DNA from: Uloborus plumipes
Lineage: Eukaryota > Arthropoda > Arachnida > Araneae > Uloboridae
Reading direction: 5' to 3'
Length of the DNA: 64,000 nt
NCBI GenBank assembly: GCA_038373865.1
Contig: JAXGGA010001031.1
Location: 1 to 64,000 of the forward strand
Shown: piece by piece, positions 24,813-35,780 of the stretch
Layout of the letters: each line of letters starts with the position of its first letter
How positions within the stretch are numbered: position 1 is the stretch's first letter
Program-made: the position numbers and the translations under genes
Notes under the pieces: generated by a model
The model's database searches: none
What the model was told of the DNA's origin: nothing
Seen by the model: only the letters and a program-made list of their open reading frames with translations

Positions 24813-24959
24813 CAAAATAAAAACAATTAATTAACTTAATTTCTGCAGTTTCAATTTTTCTTGTTTTACTAACTTCTATTGTCAGGTCATACAAACCGCA
24901 AATGAAGCAATTGTACTAAAACTCATTGCTTTTCATTTTTTAAGAACAAAAATATTCAA

Positions 24960-25335
24960 TATATATGGCTAATTTTACAATAATAAACTAAAAATTTCTA
25001 ATTTTGCAATAATAAACTGTAAAATTGCTCATTTTACTGTACTTAACTGTAAATATGCTAACTTTACAGTAATAAACTGTAAAATTGCTAATTTTGCAAT
25101 TTAATATAGTGTATTTTAGTTTTAAACTTTAACCCCTGCTGCCAGTATTATACTGTTGTTTTTACAGTATAACACAGCTAAATTTTACAGGAATAAACTG
25201 TTAAATTTCTTACTTTGCATTAAGAAACTGTAAAATTGCTAGTTTTACAGTTTATTACTGTGCATTTCACAGTTTTACATTGGAAACTCGGCATCCAGTA
25301 TTATACTGTAAAAACAATAGTTCATTTTTGCAGCG
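24960..25335. mobile_element. ACTGTAAAAT-rich MITE, diverged copy
   Basis: The words AATAAACTGTAAAATTGCTA and their inverted form TAATTTTACAGT recur five or more times. The right end (ATACTGTAAAAACAATAGTT ... GCAGCG) matches the right end of the complete copy at 26591-26936. The left terminus is eroded. Confidence 0.6.
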
Positions 25336-25918
25336 TAATTATGTTTAAAAATTTGGGAAAACCTGTTCTGCATCAGGATTTTTTGGGGGTTAAAACGCCC
25401 AAACCCAGTGAACGAACACCCCAACCAGTGGACAAGCAGAGCATTTTCTAGAATTTTTCTTTCTTGAATTGTGAAGAAGAAAGTGTGACAACTGCCAATT
25501 CATCCAAGAAAAATGTTTTCAATCCTTTTTTCTAATGAAAATTACGAGGTGTTCATTCACTGGGGAGGGTTCATTCCCTGGTTGGTCTATCCTATACTGA
25601 TCCCTTCATTTATGAATAAAATTTTGCGTTTAGAGAAAAATTAATCAACTTTTACAAATCAGTTGCTACTTCTTTGCGCGGAATCTAAAGTAATAAAAGT
25701 AATTTAGATCCACTTTGAACTTAAATCTGCGCAATTTCTCAACAGATGGCAGCATAAGCGTTTTGCAGACGTTCTTAGAGGAAAGCTAAAATACAACAGC
25801 GATGAATTGCAGCGAAAACGAATACGAGGGGCTCCCTAAGTTCAGACCTCCGCAGACTCCCTTTTAACGTTACTGATTAAATGTCTTTAAAATGTGAATA
25901 TGGCCTCAAAAATAAAGA
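25336..25918. other. Non-coding stretch
   Basis: No gene recognised. Confidence 0.5.
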
Positions 25919-25926
25919 CGGACGGC

Positions 25927-26121
25927 CAGGGCCTGATTACTGAATAGGCCAACTAGGCTGCGGCCTAGGGCCCCCACAATTTAGGGGCCCCAAATGGCTA
26001 AAATTGTTGTAGTCAATGCTTGAATTTGTTTTATCCCATGCTTAAAATTGAAAAGATTCAGTATGGGGGGTCCAAAAAAAGTATTTGGCCTAGGGCCCCG
26101 TGATATCTTAATCAGGCCCTG
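25927..26121. mobile_element. hAT-type MITE, 195 bp
   Basis: Inverted ends CAGGGCCTGATTA and TAATCAGGCCCTG are flanked by a perfect 8-bp target duplication CGGACGGC (25919-25926 and 26122-26129). The subterminal words GGCCTAGGGCCCC pair between the ends. CAGGG ends plus an 8-bp duplication identify the hAT superfamily. No coding capacity. Confidence 0.9.
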
Positions 26122-26321
26122 CGGACGGCCACCGTAGATTCAAAGTTCTAGTCTTATGAAACAACCTGAAAAAAGTCTTTTTTTAAGAATTTTCGGCTTC
26201 TATTTTCCTGAAATAAATCACAATCCACTGACAAAAAATAATTTTTCAATCGATCTTTAATTTTTAACTCTGAAAAGTGAGGGGTCAAGTCCCCTTTACT
26301 TTTGGAAGTGAGGGACTGTAC

Positions 26322-26480
26322 ACAATGCCGGATCTTAGGGAGACGGGGGAATGGGGGGGGGCGAGAAATTAGCAAATCGGAACCTTTCTCAGGGCACCAA
26401 CCTGGGAAAGGAGGTCGGCAATTTCAACATATTTCTGTGCTTTTTTTTTTCATTAAAATGGTAGGATTTTTTTTCAAAAT
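26322..26480. repeat. Direct repeat, left copy
   Basis: Runs from GCCGGATCTTAGGGAGACGG through GAAATTAGCAAATCGGAACC to CAATTTCAACATATTTCTGT. It matches 26990-27125 in the same orientation and brackets the MITE at 26591. Confidence 0.7.
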
Positions 26481-26590
26481 TTTACACCTAACGAAGCAAA
26501 ACTGAATTGTGCTACAAAATATTACTTTCTAGTAGAATTCAAACTCAAGTTTATTCTTTCTCCACCTTCCCTGCTCCCTCCCGAGAGCTA

Positions 26591-26936
26591 CACTGTAAAA
26601 AATGAATGTTGTTTTAACAGTATAATACAGTTAATTTTATAGTAATAAACTGCAGAATTGCTAATTTTACAGTAATAAACTGTAAAATTGCTTATTTTAC
26701 AGTTCATCGTGCATTTTACAGTTTTAAACTGGAACCTCTGCTGCCAATAATTATACTGTTGTTTTTACACTATAAACAGCTAATGTTTACGGCAATAAAT
26801 TGTAAAATTGATAACTTTACAGTAAGATACTGTTGAATTCCTAGTTTTACAGTTTATTACTGTGCATTTTAGTTTTAAATTGGAACCTTAGCTGCCAGTA
26901 TTATACTGTAAAAACAACAGTTCATTTTTTGCAGTG
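26591..26936. mobile_element. MITE built from ACTGTAAAA words, 346 bp, TA target
   Basis: Ends CACTGTAAAAAATGAATGTT and (inverted) CACTGCAAAAAATGAACTGT are flanked by TA (26589-26590 and 26937-26938). The interior is two similar halves, each with AATAAACTGTAAAATTG and TTTTACAGTTTATTACTG words, so it can fold in several ways. A diverged relative is at 24960-25335. Confidence 0.75.
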
Positions 26937-26989
26937 TATAAATTGTGTGAATTATATGAGAATAGCACTGGAATACTGCAGTTTTTCAT

Positions 26990-27125
26990 AACGCCGGATC
27001 TTGGGGAGACGGGTGGGAGAGGGGGCAAGAAATTAGCAAATCGGAACTCTTTCTTCGGGCGTTAACCTGGGAAAGGAGGACGACAATTTCAACATATTAC
27101 TATGCTTTTTTTTCATTAAAATTCG
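26990..27125. repeat. Direct repeat, right copy
   Basis: Second copy of the 26322 segment, with about one change in eight bases. The two copies are about 670 bp apart. Confidence 0.7.
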
Positions 27126-27161
27126 TATAAAAATCTGAAGGAAGTTGAGTAGGGTCGGCAG

Positions 27162-27363
27162 CAAGGGCAGATCCAGCTTCTGATTCAGAAGGGGTCATTT
27201 TCTCAAAATTTAGGGATCAAAGTACAATTTCTGTGCAAAAACGGATACATTTGGCGATTTTTTTTTTTTTAATATAAGTCCCAAAAATGCAGCTTTAGGT
27301 AATGTTTGGTCGTTTAAGGGAGGGGTCATGACCCGCTTGACCCTCCCTCTGGATCCACTCCTG
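27162..27363. mobile_element. Probable hAT-type MITE, 202 bp
   Basis: Left CAAGGGCAGATCCAG and right CTGGATCCACTCCTG are an imperfect inverted pair of hAT type. The flanking 8-mers agree only partly, so the boundaries are approximate. GGGGTCAT words lie near both ends. Confidence 0.5.
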
Positions 27364-28559
27364 GGTGGCCGGCTCAACTTTTTGTCCGACTAAGAAAAAT
27401 TGAAAATCTAACAGCGGTTTTTGAATGAGATTTATCATGGTCTCACAGAAAAGTTTATAAATTTGAATTTACAAACAAAAAGTTAAAAAACAATTGCTTT
27501 TTTTTTCAAAATAATTTTAATAATGACACATTTTCAGTCATTTTACTACCCCCCCCCCCTCTTCAAAACTTCTGAGAAAAAGCTCAAGCGCCCTGAGCTT
27601 TTTCAGTAATCGGTCTAGGAGGGGGGGGGGGCACAGTTTAAAACTTTAAAGGGCGTTTAAAAGGGGTTTTAATTTTATTATGGGAGATTCCGTTGATGAA
27701 CTGTTGTCCGTAGAATTTAATGCATTACTCTAAGTGCCAGGATAACGTTATAAACCAGTTTTATCATTGAATTTAAATTTCTTTTGTAACTGAATGATTG
27801 TCTGGAAGAAGGGCATATGTCTTCTGTTTAAAATATTGACATATGCCTTACTTCTAAACAGTTTTCAATAACTATTTTCTAATTTTAGATAATTATACGA
27901 CACTTTTGTAGATTTTTTTTTTTTTTTTTTTTTCAGTCTTTAGAAAATGTCAATAGATGCAACATCACTTTGAAAATATGCGAGGGGTAAAAAACAGAGA
28001 AATAATGGATCAATACGAATCAGAAAAGTGTATGGTCTCTCAATTTCCAAGAGATTCTCTATCAGTACTGGTTTTTTTTTTCTAGCCCATCTCTATACTA
28101 TATGTTGTATTGGTATCCTGGATATTTCATAGCTCATTTTTTTCTCTGTGGCAACTCAGAGTGACAGATATCCACTTTGAGAATCTCGAATCTCTGCTGT
28201 AATAAATTATAGGAATCTTGTGATGCTATTTAATTAACACGGGAAATTTGGTTTCTTTAAAAGTTAGGAAATTTTGCACAACTTTCATCAAAACAAATTT
28301 ATTTTAAACCACATTTCTCACCTGATGCAAAATTACACTAAGTGGCTGGATAACGTGAACTAGTTTAATCATTAATTTAAAAAGATTTTTAAATTGTCGT
28401 TTCTTAATTTTTGATAACTATACAATACTCCAGGAGATTTCCTTCGTTTCCGTCAATGGACTCAATAACACTATTAAAATAGTAGTGGGGTGGTTAAAAG
28501 GGGAAATCATAGATCAAAGTTACCCCGAATGACTGAAAAGGGTTAAACATCTTGAAAGA
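27364..28559. other. Non-coding stretch with homopolymers
   Basis: C-run at 27550, G-run at 27620, T-run of 24 at 27910. No gene recognised. Confidence 0.6.
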
Positions 28560-28925
28560 TGATGAATCAGTGTGGGTTTCATCGAGATAATCTGACATCT
28601 CTCAAGTTCGACGATTCTTGCGGGAGAAGTGTGTGGACGAGTTTCCAGAAAAGCAGGTCAGGGGGTAAAAGGAACGATTCTGGAAGAGAGAAGGGGGAGG
28701 GGGCAGGGGATTCACACTTTCGCGTGTTCTCCGGGCTGCTGCTTTTTTCCCACGCACGTGCCCGCTAGAGAAGATCTCCCGCCTCTCCCTTGACCGATCA
28801 AGCCTGCCGCCTCATCCTGCGCGAGATCGCCGGAGGAGAACACGGCCTCCTCCGTGGCCGCATCGCCGGGCCGTCGGAGGAAGGGGAGAAGAAGAAAAAA
28901 AGGAAGGATCTTTAAATTTGGAAAG
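28560..28925. other. GC-rich, CpG-rich island
   Basis: Roughly 60% G+C in DNA that is otherwise about one third G+C, with many CpG and GCCGG words and a CACGCACGTG box. A 69-codon plus-strand frame (28559-28768) has no recognisable motif. A regulatory or promoter-like island is possible. No open frame continues downstream. Confidence 0.4.
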
Positions 28926-28949
28926 GGGGGAGGGAGGGGGGAATCTCAG

Positions 28950-29370
28950 AGCCAGTAACGCGTCGTGATTGATTGAGATCTCTCCGGCAAAGCGGAATTA
29001 CGGTGTTTTCATAGTTAATTAACTTACTTTGTGACTGGAAAAGTAAATAAATAAAATAAATTGAATTTGTTTCAAAAAAATTAAAAGTTTTCATGATAAA
29101 GGATAAAACAAGACTTTGAAACATTGAAGGAAAGTCAGCAAAAGGAAAAAAAATAATAAGTATCTTTAAGTTTAGAATGACGCGTCGTATTGATTGAGAT
29201 CTCCGGCAAAGCGGAATTACGGCGGTTTTACCCAATTGCCCTACTTTCAAACTATAAAAATAAATTAATAAAAGGAATATACATGAAAAATCAATTGAAC
29301 TTGGTTCTAAAAAGTTTAAGCTTTCACAATTGAGGAGTACTGTAAGGTTGTGAAATATTGCTGAATTTAT
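28950..29370. repeat. Tandem duplication of about 220 bp
   Basis: ACGCGTCGTGATTGATTGAG (28959) and ACGCGTCGTATTGATTGAGA (29180) begin two units that share GGCAAAGCGGAATTACGG, an AAATAAATTAA-like stretch and a TTAAAAGTTTTCA/GTTTAAGCTTTCA stretch. A GCAAAGCGGAATTACGG core is the best-conserved part. Confidence 0.65.
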
Positions 29371-29444
29371 TTTTTAAACGTTATTTTTTCTCTTTTCAAC
29401 TTTCCATGTGAAACGTTACAATGTTTTGGGGTCATTTGCAAATG

Positions 29445-29448
<4 letters not shown>

Positions 29449-29487
<39 letters not shown>
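29449..29487. repeat. T homopolymer of about 38
   Basis: Uninterrupted T-run, the longest single-base run in the window. Confidence 0.9.
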
Positions 29488-29491
<4 letters not shown>

Positions 29492-29539
29492 CTGAAAAAG
29501 TTTAGTCTGAATCAAGAATACAGAGGCATAAAACTTTAA

Positions 29540-30131
29540 CCTCTTCCCGGCTTTTCCCGAGCTGGACTCGGGCAAGCGAAATGTTCCATTCTGGCTTATC
29601 CCGAGTGTAGCTCGGGCACTGTGAACATTAACATTGCACAACCAGTCTTTCCCGAATTATTTCACATGTCCCTTTTATGGTTCCGGATGCTTTTATTTAC
29701 TATTGTTGCTACTATAACATAACTATACAGTGTTTTGAGCTGTAGATTTAAGATAAGAGTAGGCCAACTCCTAAGTATAATGATTTCTGCCATACAGAAA
29801 GCCAACTTTACAAGTAAATATTCATTTATTACTAATTTATTTAAATAGATATTTTTACATTTATTTTTATGAAATGTTGCACGCGAATGATGCTATTATG
29901 TTTAAAAAGACATGTATGTATGAAAATAAGCATAAAAAAATTGACATTTTTTGATCCGTAATCCCGAAATTACTCATTTATTTAAATAGATATTTTTACA
30001 TTTATTTGTAGGAAATGTTGCATGCGAATGATGCTATTATGTTTAAAACGATATGTATGTATGAAAATAAGCATAAAAAAAATTGACATTTTTTGATCCG
30101 CAATCCCGAAATAAAATGAGCCTGGAAGGGG
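29540..30131. mobile_element. piggyBac-like MITE, 592 bp, TTAA target
   Basis: Ends CCTCTTCCCGGC and (inverted) CCCCTTCCAGGC are flanked by TTAA at 29536-29539 and 30132-30135. Inside, two direct copies of about 130 bp (about 29834-29953 and 29975-30112) share TAGATATTTTTACATTTATT and ATTGACATTTTTTGATCCG. TTAA targets with C-rich ends are typical of piggyBac relatives. No coding capacity. Confidence 0.7.
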
Positions 30132-30135
30132 TTAA

Positions 30136-30746
30136 AAAGTAGTTTCTCATTTTGAGCTCAGCTGCAGATTTAATATAGTTTATTTCTCTGTGATTCTAAA
30201 ATTTTTAGTTTTGCAAAAAAATTAGAGTATCTTTTCAGATTTTCATTCAAACTACGCCGTGACCAAGAAGTTCTGCAATTTCAAATTTTATTACAACAAC
30301 CACAAAATAAACCACAGAAAAATTTTCTGCATCAAGTTAAAGCATCATTCATTGTCTTTATAATAAATGGTTTGGAAAAATTTTGCGAGTTTCAGTGAGG
30401 GATGGAAGACATCTTTCACATGATTTGTAGATAAACGTCTTGCACATGCAGACAGTGAAATAGCGTAATCAATTGCTAGCCAGGTTTTTAAATTTGGAGC
30501 TTTTCTTAACATTTCATAAAATTTTAAGACCTTATATCTCGTTAACGAAGGCAAAGTAATTTTTGTGTCAAAAATATGTCTTGAGGTGCCCTTTTGATAA
30601 GTACTCATTTGAACTTTTTTTCATTTTCATATTAGTCGTGCGGTTCCCTGGTAAGAATTTCAGTACCATTACTGAGGAGCTTTTTTCTTTTTCCCCTTTT
30701 GGATTTAAATGTGTCTTATGCAACTCTACTGCAGTTTCGTTGATTA
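30136..30746. other. Non-coding stretch
   Basis: Small frames overlap on both strands at 30345-30769 with no recognisable motif. Confidence 0.5.
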
Positions 30747-30748
30747 TA

Positions 30749-31307
30749 CGAGGGTCGATTAATAAGTAAGGTCTCCAATAGTATATAAAACGTATCCGAC
30801 TAGGTAAAATAATAGTAGATGTATCAGATTGAAGGAAATTTATTACTCTTACATATTACAAACTCATTTTTCAACATTGTCACAATTATATCGGCTGTAA
30901 GGAGGCTGTGGAATTGCTGTGAATTTCATTTCGTCATGGAAAGACTGACATTCACGATGGTTCTACAACCTCCTTAAAAAACCCAGATTTGGCATCATTA
31001 AACTTCTGATTGTTCTCTGAACTGAAGGAGATGTTGAAAGGTCAACACTTTTCAACGGCTGCTGAAGTTTAGGCAACAATGCGCAAATGGATGCACATCC
31101 GACTGGAATCTTTCTTCATGAGAGGAATGAAGAAATGGATAGAACGTTTAAACAAATATGCATCTGCTAATGGTGATTATGTTGAAAAATGAGTTTTCAG
31201 TATGTAAGAGTAATAAACTTCCTACAATCTGGCAACCCTGTTATTATTTTACCTTGTCGGAAACTTATTTTATTCTGCTGGAGATCTTAATTGTCAATCG
31301 GTCCTCG
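30749..31307. mobile_element. mariner-family relic, 559 bp, internally deleted
   Basis: The left end CGAGGGTCGATTAATAAGTA and the right end (inverted CGAGGACCGATTGACAATTA) are flanked by TA. The inverted similarity continues for about 120 bp, through TCCGAC-AGGTAAAATAATA and on to TACTCTTACATA with CTCATTTTTCAAC. That is long for mariner. Only the 3' tail of a transposase remains inside (30980-31192). It cannot move itself. Confidence 0.8.
30980..31192 (+). pseudogene. mariner transposase C-terminal fragment (decayed)
   Basis: A 71-codon frame with two in-frame stops matches the end of mariner transposases. An NPDLA word stands where the family's last catalytic Asp segment lies, followed by LKEMLKGQHFSTAAEV, RKWMH, FFMRGMKKWIERL and a final GDYVEK. 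In the family the segment reads PDLAPSD(Y/F); here it is PDLASLNF, so the catalytic Asp appears replaced by Asn. Roughly the first 270 residues of a normal 340-350 aa enzyme are missing. It is a dead copy inside its own inverted repeats. The match is from memory of the family, not a search. Confidence 0.8.
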
Positions 31308-31364
31308 TATTTTTGAATTGAACCCCTACAAATGTATCTGACCCAATTGTTCTAAAAATTCCAT

Positions 31365-31679
31365 CAGGAGAGCCCCAATGGGAGGTCACGGCAGGTCGCT
31401 GTGACCTCCAAATAATTTCCATATTCGGCACATTATTTACAGATAATTCGGCAATTTGGAGACAATACTACTTTCGCAGTATTGTCTCCAAATCGCCGAA
31501 TTGAGATTATTTGTTCTTTTTAGTTTTTAGACTTGTTTTTTAAAAGATGCCTAATGTTTTTTCTCACTAAATGTCACGACATGTGTGCATGCTTGTATTT
31601 TATCATTCGGTAAAACTGGAACTTCGTTCGGCAAATTGATAATTTCCCCCTCCCAAAATTTTAGTTCGGGGCAACCCTG
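31365..31679. mobile_element. hAT-type MITE, 315 bp, with internal hairpin
   Basis: Ends CAGGAGAGCCCC and (inverted) CAGGGTTGCCCC; flanking 8-mers AATTCCAT and ATTTCCAC match at 6 of 8. Inside, AATTCGGCAATTTGGAGACA... (31445-31469) pairs with 31478-31502 at 24 of 25 positions around an 8-base loop. AGGTCA/TGACCT words lie near the left end. The right part (CAAATTGATAATTTCCCCCT...) recurs at 51140-51211. Confidence 0.65.
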
Positions 31680-31687
31680 ATTTCCAC

Positions 31688-32010
31688 CACGCTCTCGGCA
31701 CTTGTTTGTGTTTTGAATGTGATACAGCGGCCATTGTCTGAAGGTTAAATCTTATTAGTAATGTCTTGTGATCGTCTGAAGCGAGGGCCTGCCGAAACGC
31801 GTTTCCCTTTTTTTCGGGACGTGAATCACCGCCAGCGGACATGAGAGAGACCGCAAACGCCGTCGAGCAAGACGCTTTTTCTCACGCCGATCGAGGTTCC
31901 CGAGAGAAACGGGATGACACGCTGACATCGTAACGGGGCCCGAACTATCGCCCGACATCACCCAGGCTTTCTCGAAACTCGTCGTGGGGGTGCACAGATA
32001 AAACATTACT
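31688..32010. other. GC-rich, CpG-rich island
   Basis: High G+C with many CpG, overlapped by minus-strand frames of 79 and 134 codons. The frames lack recognisable motifs, and the longer one runs out into AT-rich T-rich DNA at its start. Candidate regulatory island or coding relic. Confidence 0.4.
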
Positions 32011-32182
32011 TTTCTTTTCATTCCACGACAATATAAATAAATTAAAAAAAAAATAGTTATAAAAAATAAGAACACAGTGAATCCCCCTATTTTTCGTTTC
32101 TGATAGGACTGGGTTAACAAAACGAGGAATACGGAAAATGCACAGAAATCAAAAACCATATAGAAAAAAAAATAAATCTCTA

Positions 32183-33753
32183 TCTCTACTAATAATAAAG
32201 CTGAAAGTTTGTCTCTCTGTCTTTCCTTCTGTCTGTCTGTCTGTTACGCGCGTAGCGCCAAAACCGTTCGGTCGATTTTCATGCCACTTGGTACAAAATT
32301 AGTTTGTAGCATGTAGTTTTGCACCTCGAAGCGATTTTTCGAAAATTCCATTTCGTTCTTTTTCTATTCGAATTCTTAGCGGAAATTCGATAAAATAGGG
32401 AAGAAATATTTTATACACATTTTCAAGTCTTATGTCATTCGAAAGCTTGAAATTTTCTGCACAAAATGAAGTTTTTTCGAAGTTTCTACGATCATCAGGA
32501 GAGCTGTAACAATTGTTTTTAGAATCCCGGAATTCAAGGCTTACCTTCAGTAAAGCAAGCCAAACGATTCTAAAATGGTTAATGAAATGAATTATTTTAT
32601 CAACGGAAATCAACTTTTCATGCTGTTACTATGGTTACGTGTTCATACTTATTTTTGTTTCGTTCTTTTTCCAGGGTTGCCAGAAGTAGTATTTTTGATA
32701 CTACGGTAGTATTTTTTCGGCCCAAATAAGGAGCGTAGTATTTTTCTGGCCACCCTGTCTCCAATATACTAATGACTTAATTAAAAGATTTGGCGGATTT
32801 TTTTTCCATTTTTATAGATTTCGCATTTCAGCAATATTGATTTTGGCAACGTTTAGAAACAGTAGTAGGAGCGTCTATCGCCCATTTAGCGAGAAAGGGG
32901 TACCCAAAGCACAAAGATTAACCAAATATCGTATAAATTGTGACATTGCAACGTTCTTTTTAAAGTGTTTCATTTCGGAAAATGTATTGTTTTGTTTTTA
33001 AAGCTGGGAAAGGAAACTTTCTTCTTCTTTCAAATTTTGGTAAGATTTCTGTTGGTTTCTGTGAGCAACAAAATTGTTCTTATTTTCTCTTTTGGCTTAT
33101 TTTTGTGCATCTCCAGTTGGGGTTTCATTTGAATGTCACAAGGGGATGCTTTACCCCTTTTTTGGAGTTAATCAGTGTTAATTTCAATGCAGATGAATTG
33201 GCGCGACCACTTGGCGATATATCGCCAAGCCTTTGGTCGCGAAGTATTTGTCGCCAATTTGGCGACATATCGCCAAGTTGGCGAATTTTTTTTTTTTATT
33301 TGGACTCAATTTGGCGCTATTAGCGATATTTTGCCAATTTGGCGACAAATTTGCGATTTTTTTAAAAACTTTTTTTTTTGGGGGGGGGGTTCAATTTGGC
33401 GCTATTGGTGATATTTTGCGAAAAATTCACTGAATGATGTTAAAATCGGCGATATTATGGAGATTAATCATTGTAAAACATTTTTTTGCATTGTTTCGTG
33501 GCAAACTAGGGATATAAATGTTTGAATTGTTATCTTACTCCCTCCAAGCACTATTTTAGCACTTAAGGCATCTACTAAGAAATGTACACGTAAAAGGAAG
33601 TAGTGTAGGGCCCATACCAAATTTTTATATCATACTTTGAAGGAATTGTAGTTGAATTATAACTAAAATAGAGTATTTTTTCTGCTATATTAATTATTTT
33701 ACAAATGAACTTTTAATTTTATACCACGGGCAAAGCCGTGCGGGTACCGCTAG
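32183..33753 (+). mobile_element. Non-autonomous Helitron, 1.57 kb, sister of 7218-9015
   Basis: Starts A|TCTCTACTAATAATAAAG and ends CTAG|T with the CACGG-GCAAAG-CCGTG hairpin before it. The outer parts match the 7218-9015 copy. The centre, about 32680-32945, differs and contains a CAGGG...CCCTG segment. CGCCAA/TTGGCG words cluster at 33195-33420, and a G-run of 10 sits at 33380. Several overlapping short frames here are readings of the repeat. No Rep/helicase is encoded. Confidence 0.75.
32672..32757. mobile_element. Very small hAT-like MITE, 86 bp
   Basis: CAGGGTTGCCAGAA and TTCTGGCCACCCTG form an inverted pair with one mismatch, and GTAGTATTTTT/AGTATTTTTCTGG words lie inside. No clear 8-bp duplication is seen. 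It marks the point where this Helitron copy stops matching its sister. Confidence 0.5.
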
Positions 33754-34705
33754 TAAATAAAATAAAGGTGGTACAGATGACTCTTTCAAAAAGTACAGAA
33801 TATATAAAGTAGTAAATTACCGCCTCTAAGCCTGGGTTAAGGCAGAAACACATGCAATACATCGTCAACTTGGTTATTTCATCTAAAATGACTGCAGTTT
33901 GCAGTCCTTGGATGGAATAATAGAGGTGGCAGTGCATAATGTCTGTATTTTGCGAAAAGAAAATCATTATTCACACCGCTTTAAGATCATTTTAACACAT
34001 TTAGTTGTAAATTCTGGTGTTTAGGTTAAAAATACTCCAATTGATTACCCGAAAGGCTCGAGAAGCTAAATCCCTCAAAATGTTCAGTGGGCCCAAAACT
34101 GATTGAAAACCTGTGAGATTAAAAAGTCAAAATATCTAGCTTCTGCTTTTAAACTCATTTTAAAGGTAGTGTAAACATTAAAACTTGGTAAAGCGTTAGC
34201 CCCCCCCCCTCCCCCGCACACACATAAGTTATTTTTAAATATGGGATTCAACCCAACTTTTTTGTAATATAATACGTTTAAAACATTTTACTAATTCTGT
34301 GAAGAAAAAAAAATCTGATTTAGCAATTAACCAGAGAGTTGCAGTGCAACCATATATACTGTAACAATTCTATATGTTAGTATGTGACAATGGGGGGGGG
34401 GGGGGATAAATTTGAATTCTGTTGGACCACCTTCAGAAAGGTTATTTTTAGTATTAGTAAGATTTGTTTCATTGTACCAAGAATATAAATATATCCCCCC
34501 CCCCCAAAAAAAAAGCAGGAGACTGAACTAAGGCTGCGCTTCTCCTAGCTTCAGAGGTTAATCGAGCCCTACTTCACAATCACCATACGTCCATTTGAGA
34601 TATTTTAGGCCCCATATCTATCCCAACTAGACTTTATTGCTCCTATTGGAAACATAATAAAATCGCAGCAGTGCCAATAGATTTCTCAGTTACTTTTCCT
34701 AAAAG
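33754..34705. other. Non-coding stretch
   Basis: C-run at 34200 with CA repeats, G-run of 13 at 34393, C-run at 34496. No gene recognised. Confidence 0.6.
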
Positions 34706-35040
34706 ATGGAAAATAAACGGCTTCAGGGGGGGGGGCTGCGAAGCAGTCATATCGGTGCGCTTGAAATCCATTGCATTTCGCAGGCGCCTCTGGATGCTAT
34801 CAGACTAATTGAGCCTCCGATGTCCCCCTGGGGTCTTCCAAATCATTCCACTCCATTCGCTGATGAGCGAAATAATCATTTTCCCTCCCCCTTTGTTTCT
34901 GTCCGGAGATGGATTGACCATCCAGATTGCCACATTAATGGAAGGTCGGTGATTTGAGGGTTTGTTATTTTCGCCAGTGGTCACTGACATCGTGAAAGGT
35001 GTACTGATCTGACCGCTGGTGACCATTTTGGAGAACAAAG
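34706..35040. other. Less AT-rich unique segment with overlapping frames
   Basis: Frames of 83 codons (plus, 34706-34957) and 77 codons (minus, 34805-35038) overlap on opposite strands. Neither has a motif I know. The plus frame starts before a G-run and lacks a convincing start context. The inverted words CCAGTGGTCACTGA and GCTGGTGACCA sit at 34974-35022. Possibly a conserved non-coding element. Confidence 0.3.
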
Positions 35041-35345
35041 CAAATTCGGAGATTTTTCAAGTGCGAATTTTAGAAGCAGAAACTCTAACTCTGAAGGCCG
35101 GCAGAAAGTTTCATTTGAATTTTAAAAAAAAAATCCTCAGGTGGAAGCAGAATCGTTAAAATTGATGCGGCTTTGACTTGAAACTTAAAAACTGCCCCCA
35201 TGAACTTTATTGGAGGAGCTGGATTAAAATAAAAGTTACAAAAACTGGGAGTGTCACCGATTCCTAATCACCTGTTACTAGAAAAAAGTTTCAAAGTAAA
35301 AAAAAAAAAAAAACTTTTTTTTTTTTCTGTTCCTCGAGAAGAATA
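35041..35345. other. Non-coding stretch
   Basis: A-run and T-run at 35299-35328. Nothing else. Confidence 0.6.
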
Positions 35346-35604
35346 TATCGCACGCCTAGAAGAATACTGTCACAACTCAAAAGTCGAAACTCCGAATGTT
35401 CAGAGATGTACCCAGAGCCATGATTTAAAAGTCAAAAAGAAACGTTTATTTTAAAAGCATTATGAAAGCAAATGAGCCGAAATGATCTAACCTAATGTAT
35501 GATAGACTGCACTATTACTAATTGCTTTAATATATCAATTTCTTTTCCCCATCTTAAATTTTTCTGTTTTTGAGTTGTGACAGTATTTTTCTAGGCGTGC
35601 GATA
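35346..35604. mobile_element. MITE with long inverted ends, 259 bp
   Basis: About 36 bp at each end (starting TATCGCACGCCTAGAAGAAT) are inverted copies of each other with one or two changes. The target duplication is unclear. A 67-codon frame across the left end is a chance reading. Confidence 0.65.
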
Positions 35605-35780
35605 TTTAGAACCAATTGCAATTAAAATACAATGATATAAACCAAGTCCTCGCAATTTTTTGACAGAACTCTATGAAACAAACGCAGAACAATGTCATTT
35701 TTAACGTATCGCATTTTTACATTTGTTTCAAATTTTCAACAATTGCTTGCTCCTTTGAAATTAGCAACAATTAAGAGATC

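Noticed and set aside
29449..29487. Retrotransposon poly(A) tail (as poly-T)
   Set aside because: No element with target duplications could be attached to this run. Similar runs are scattered through the window.
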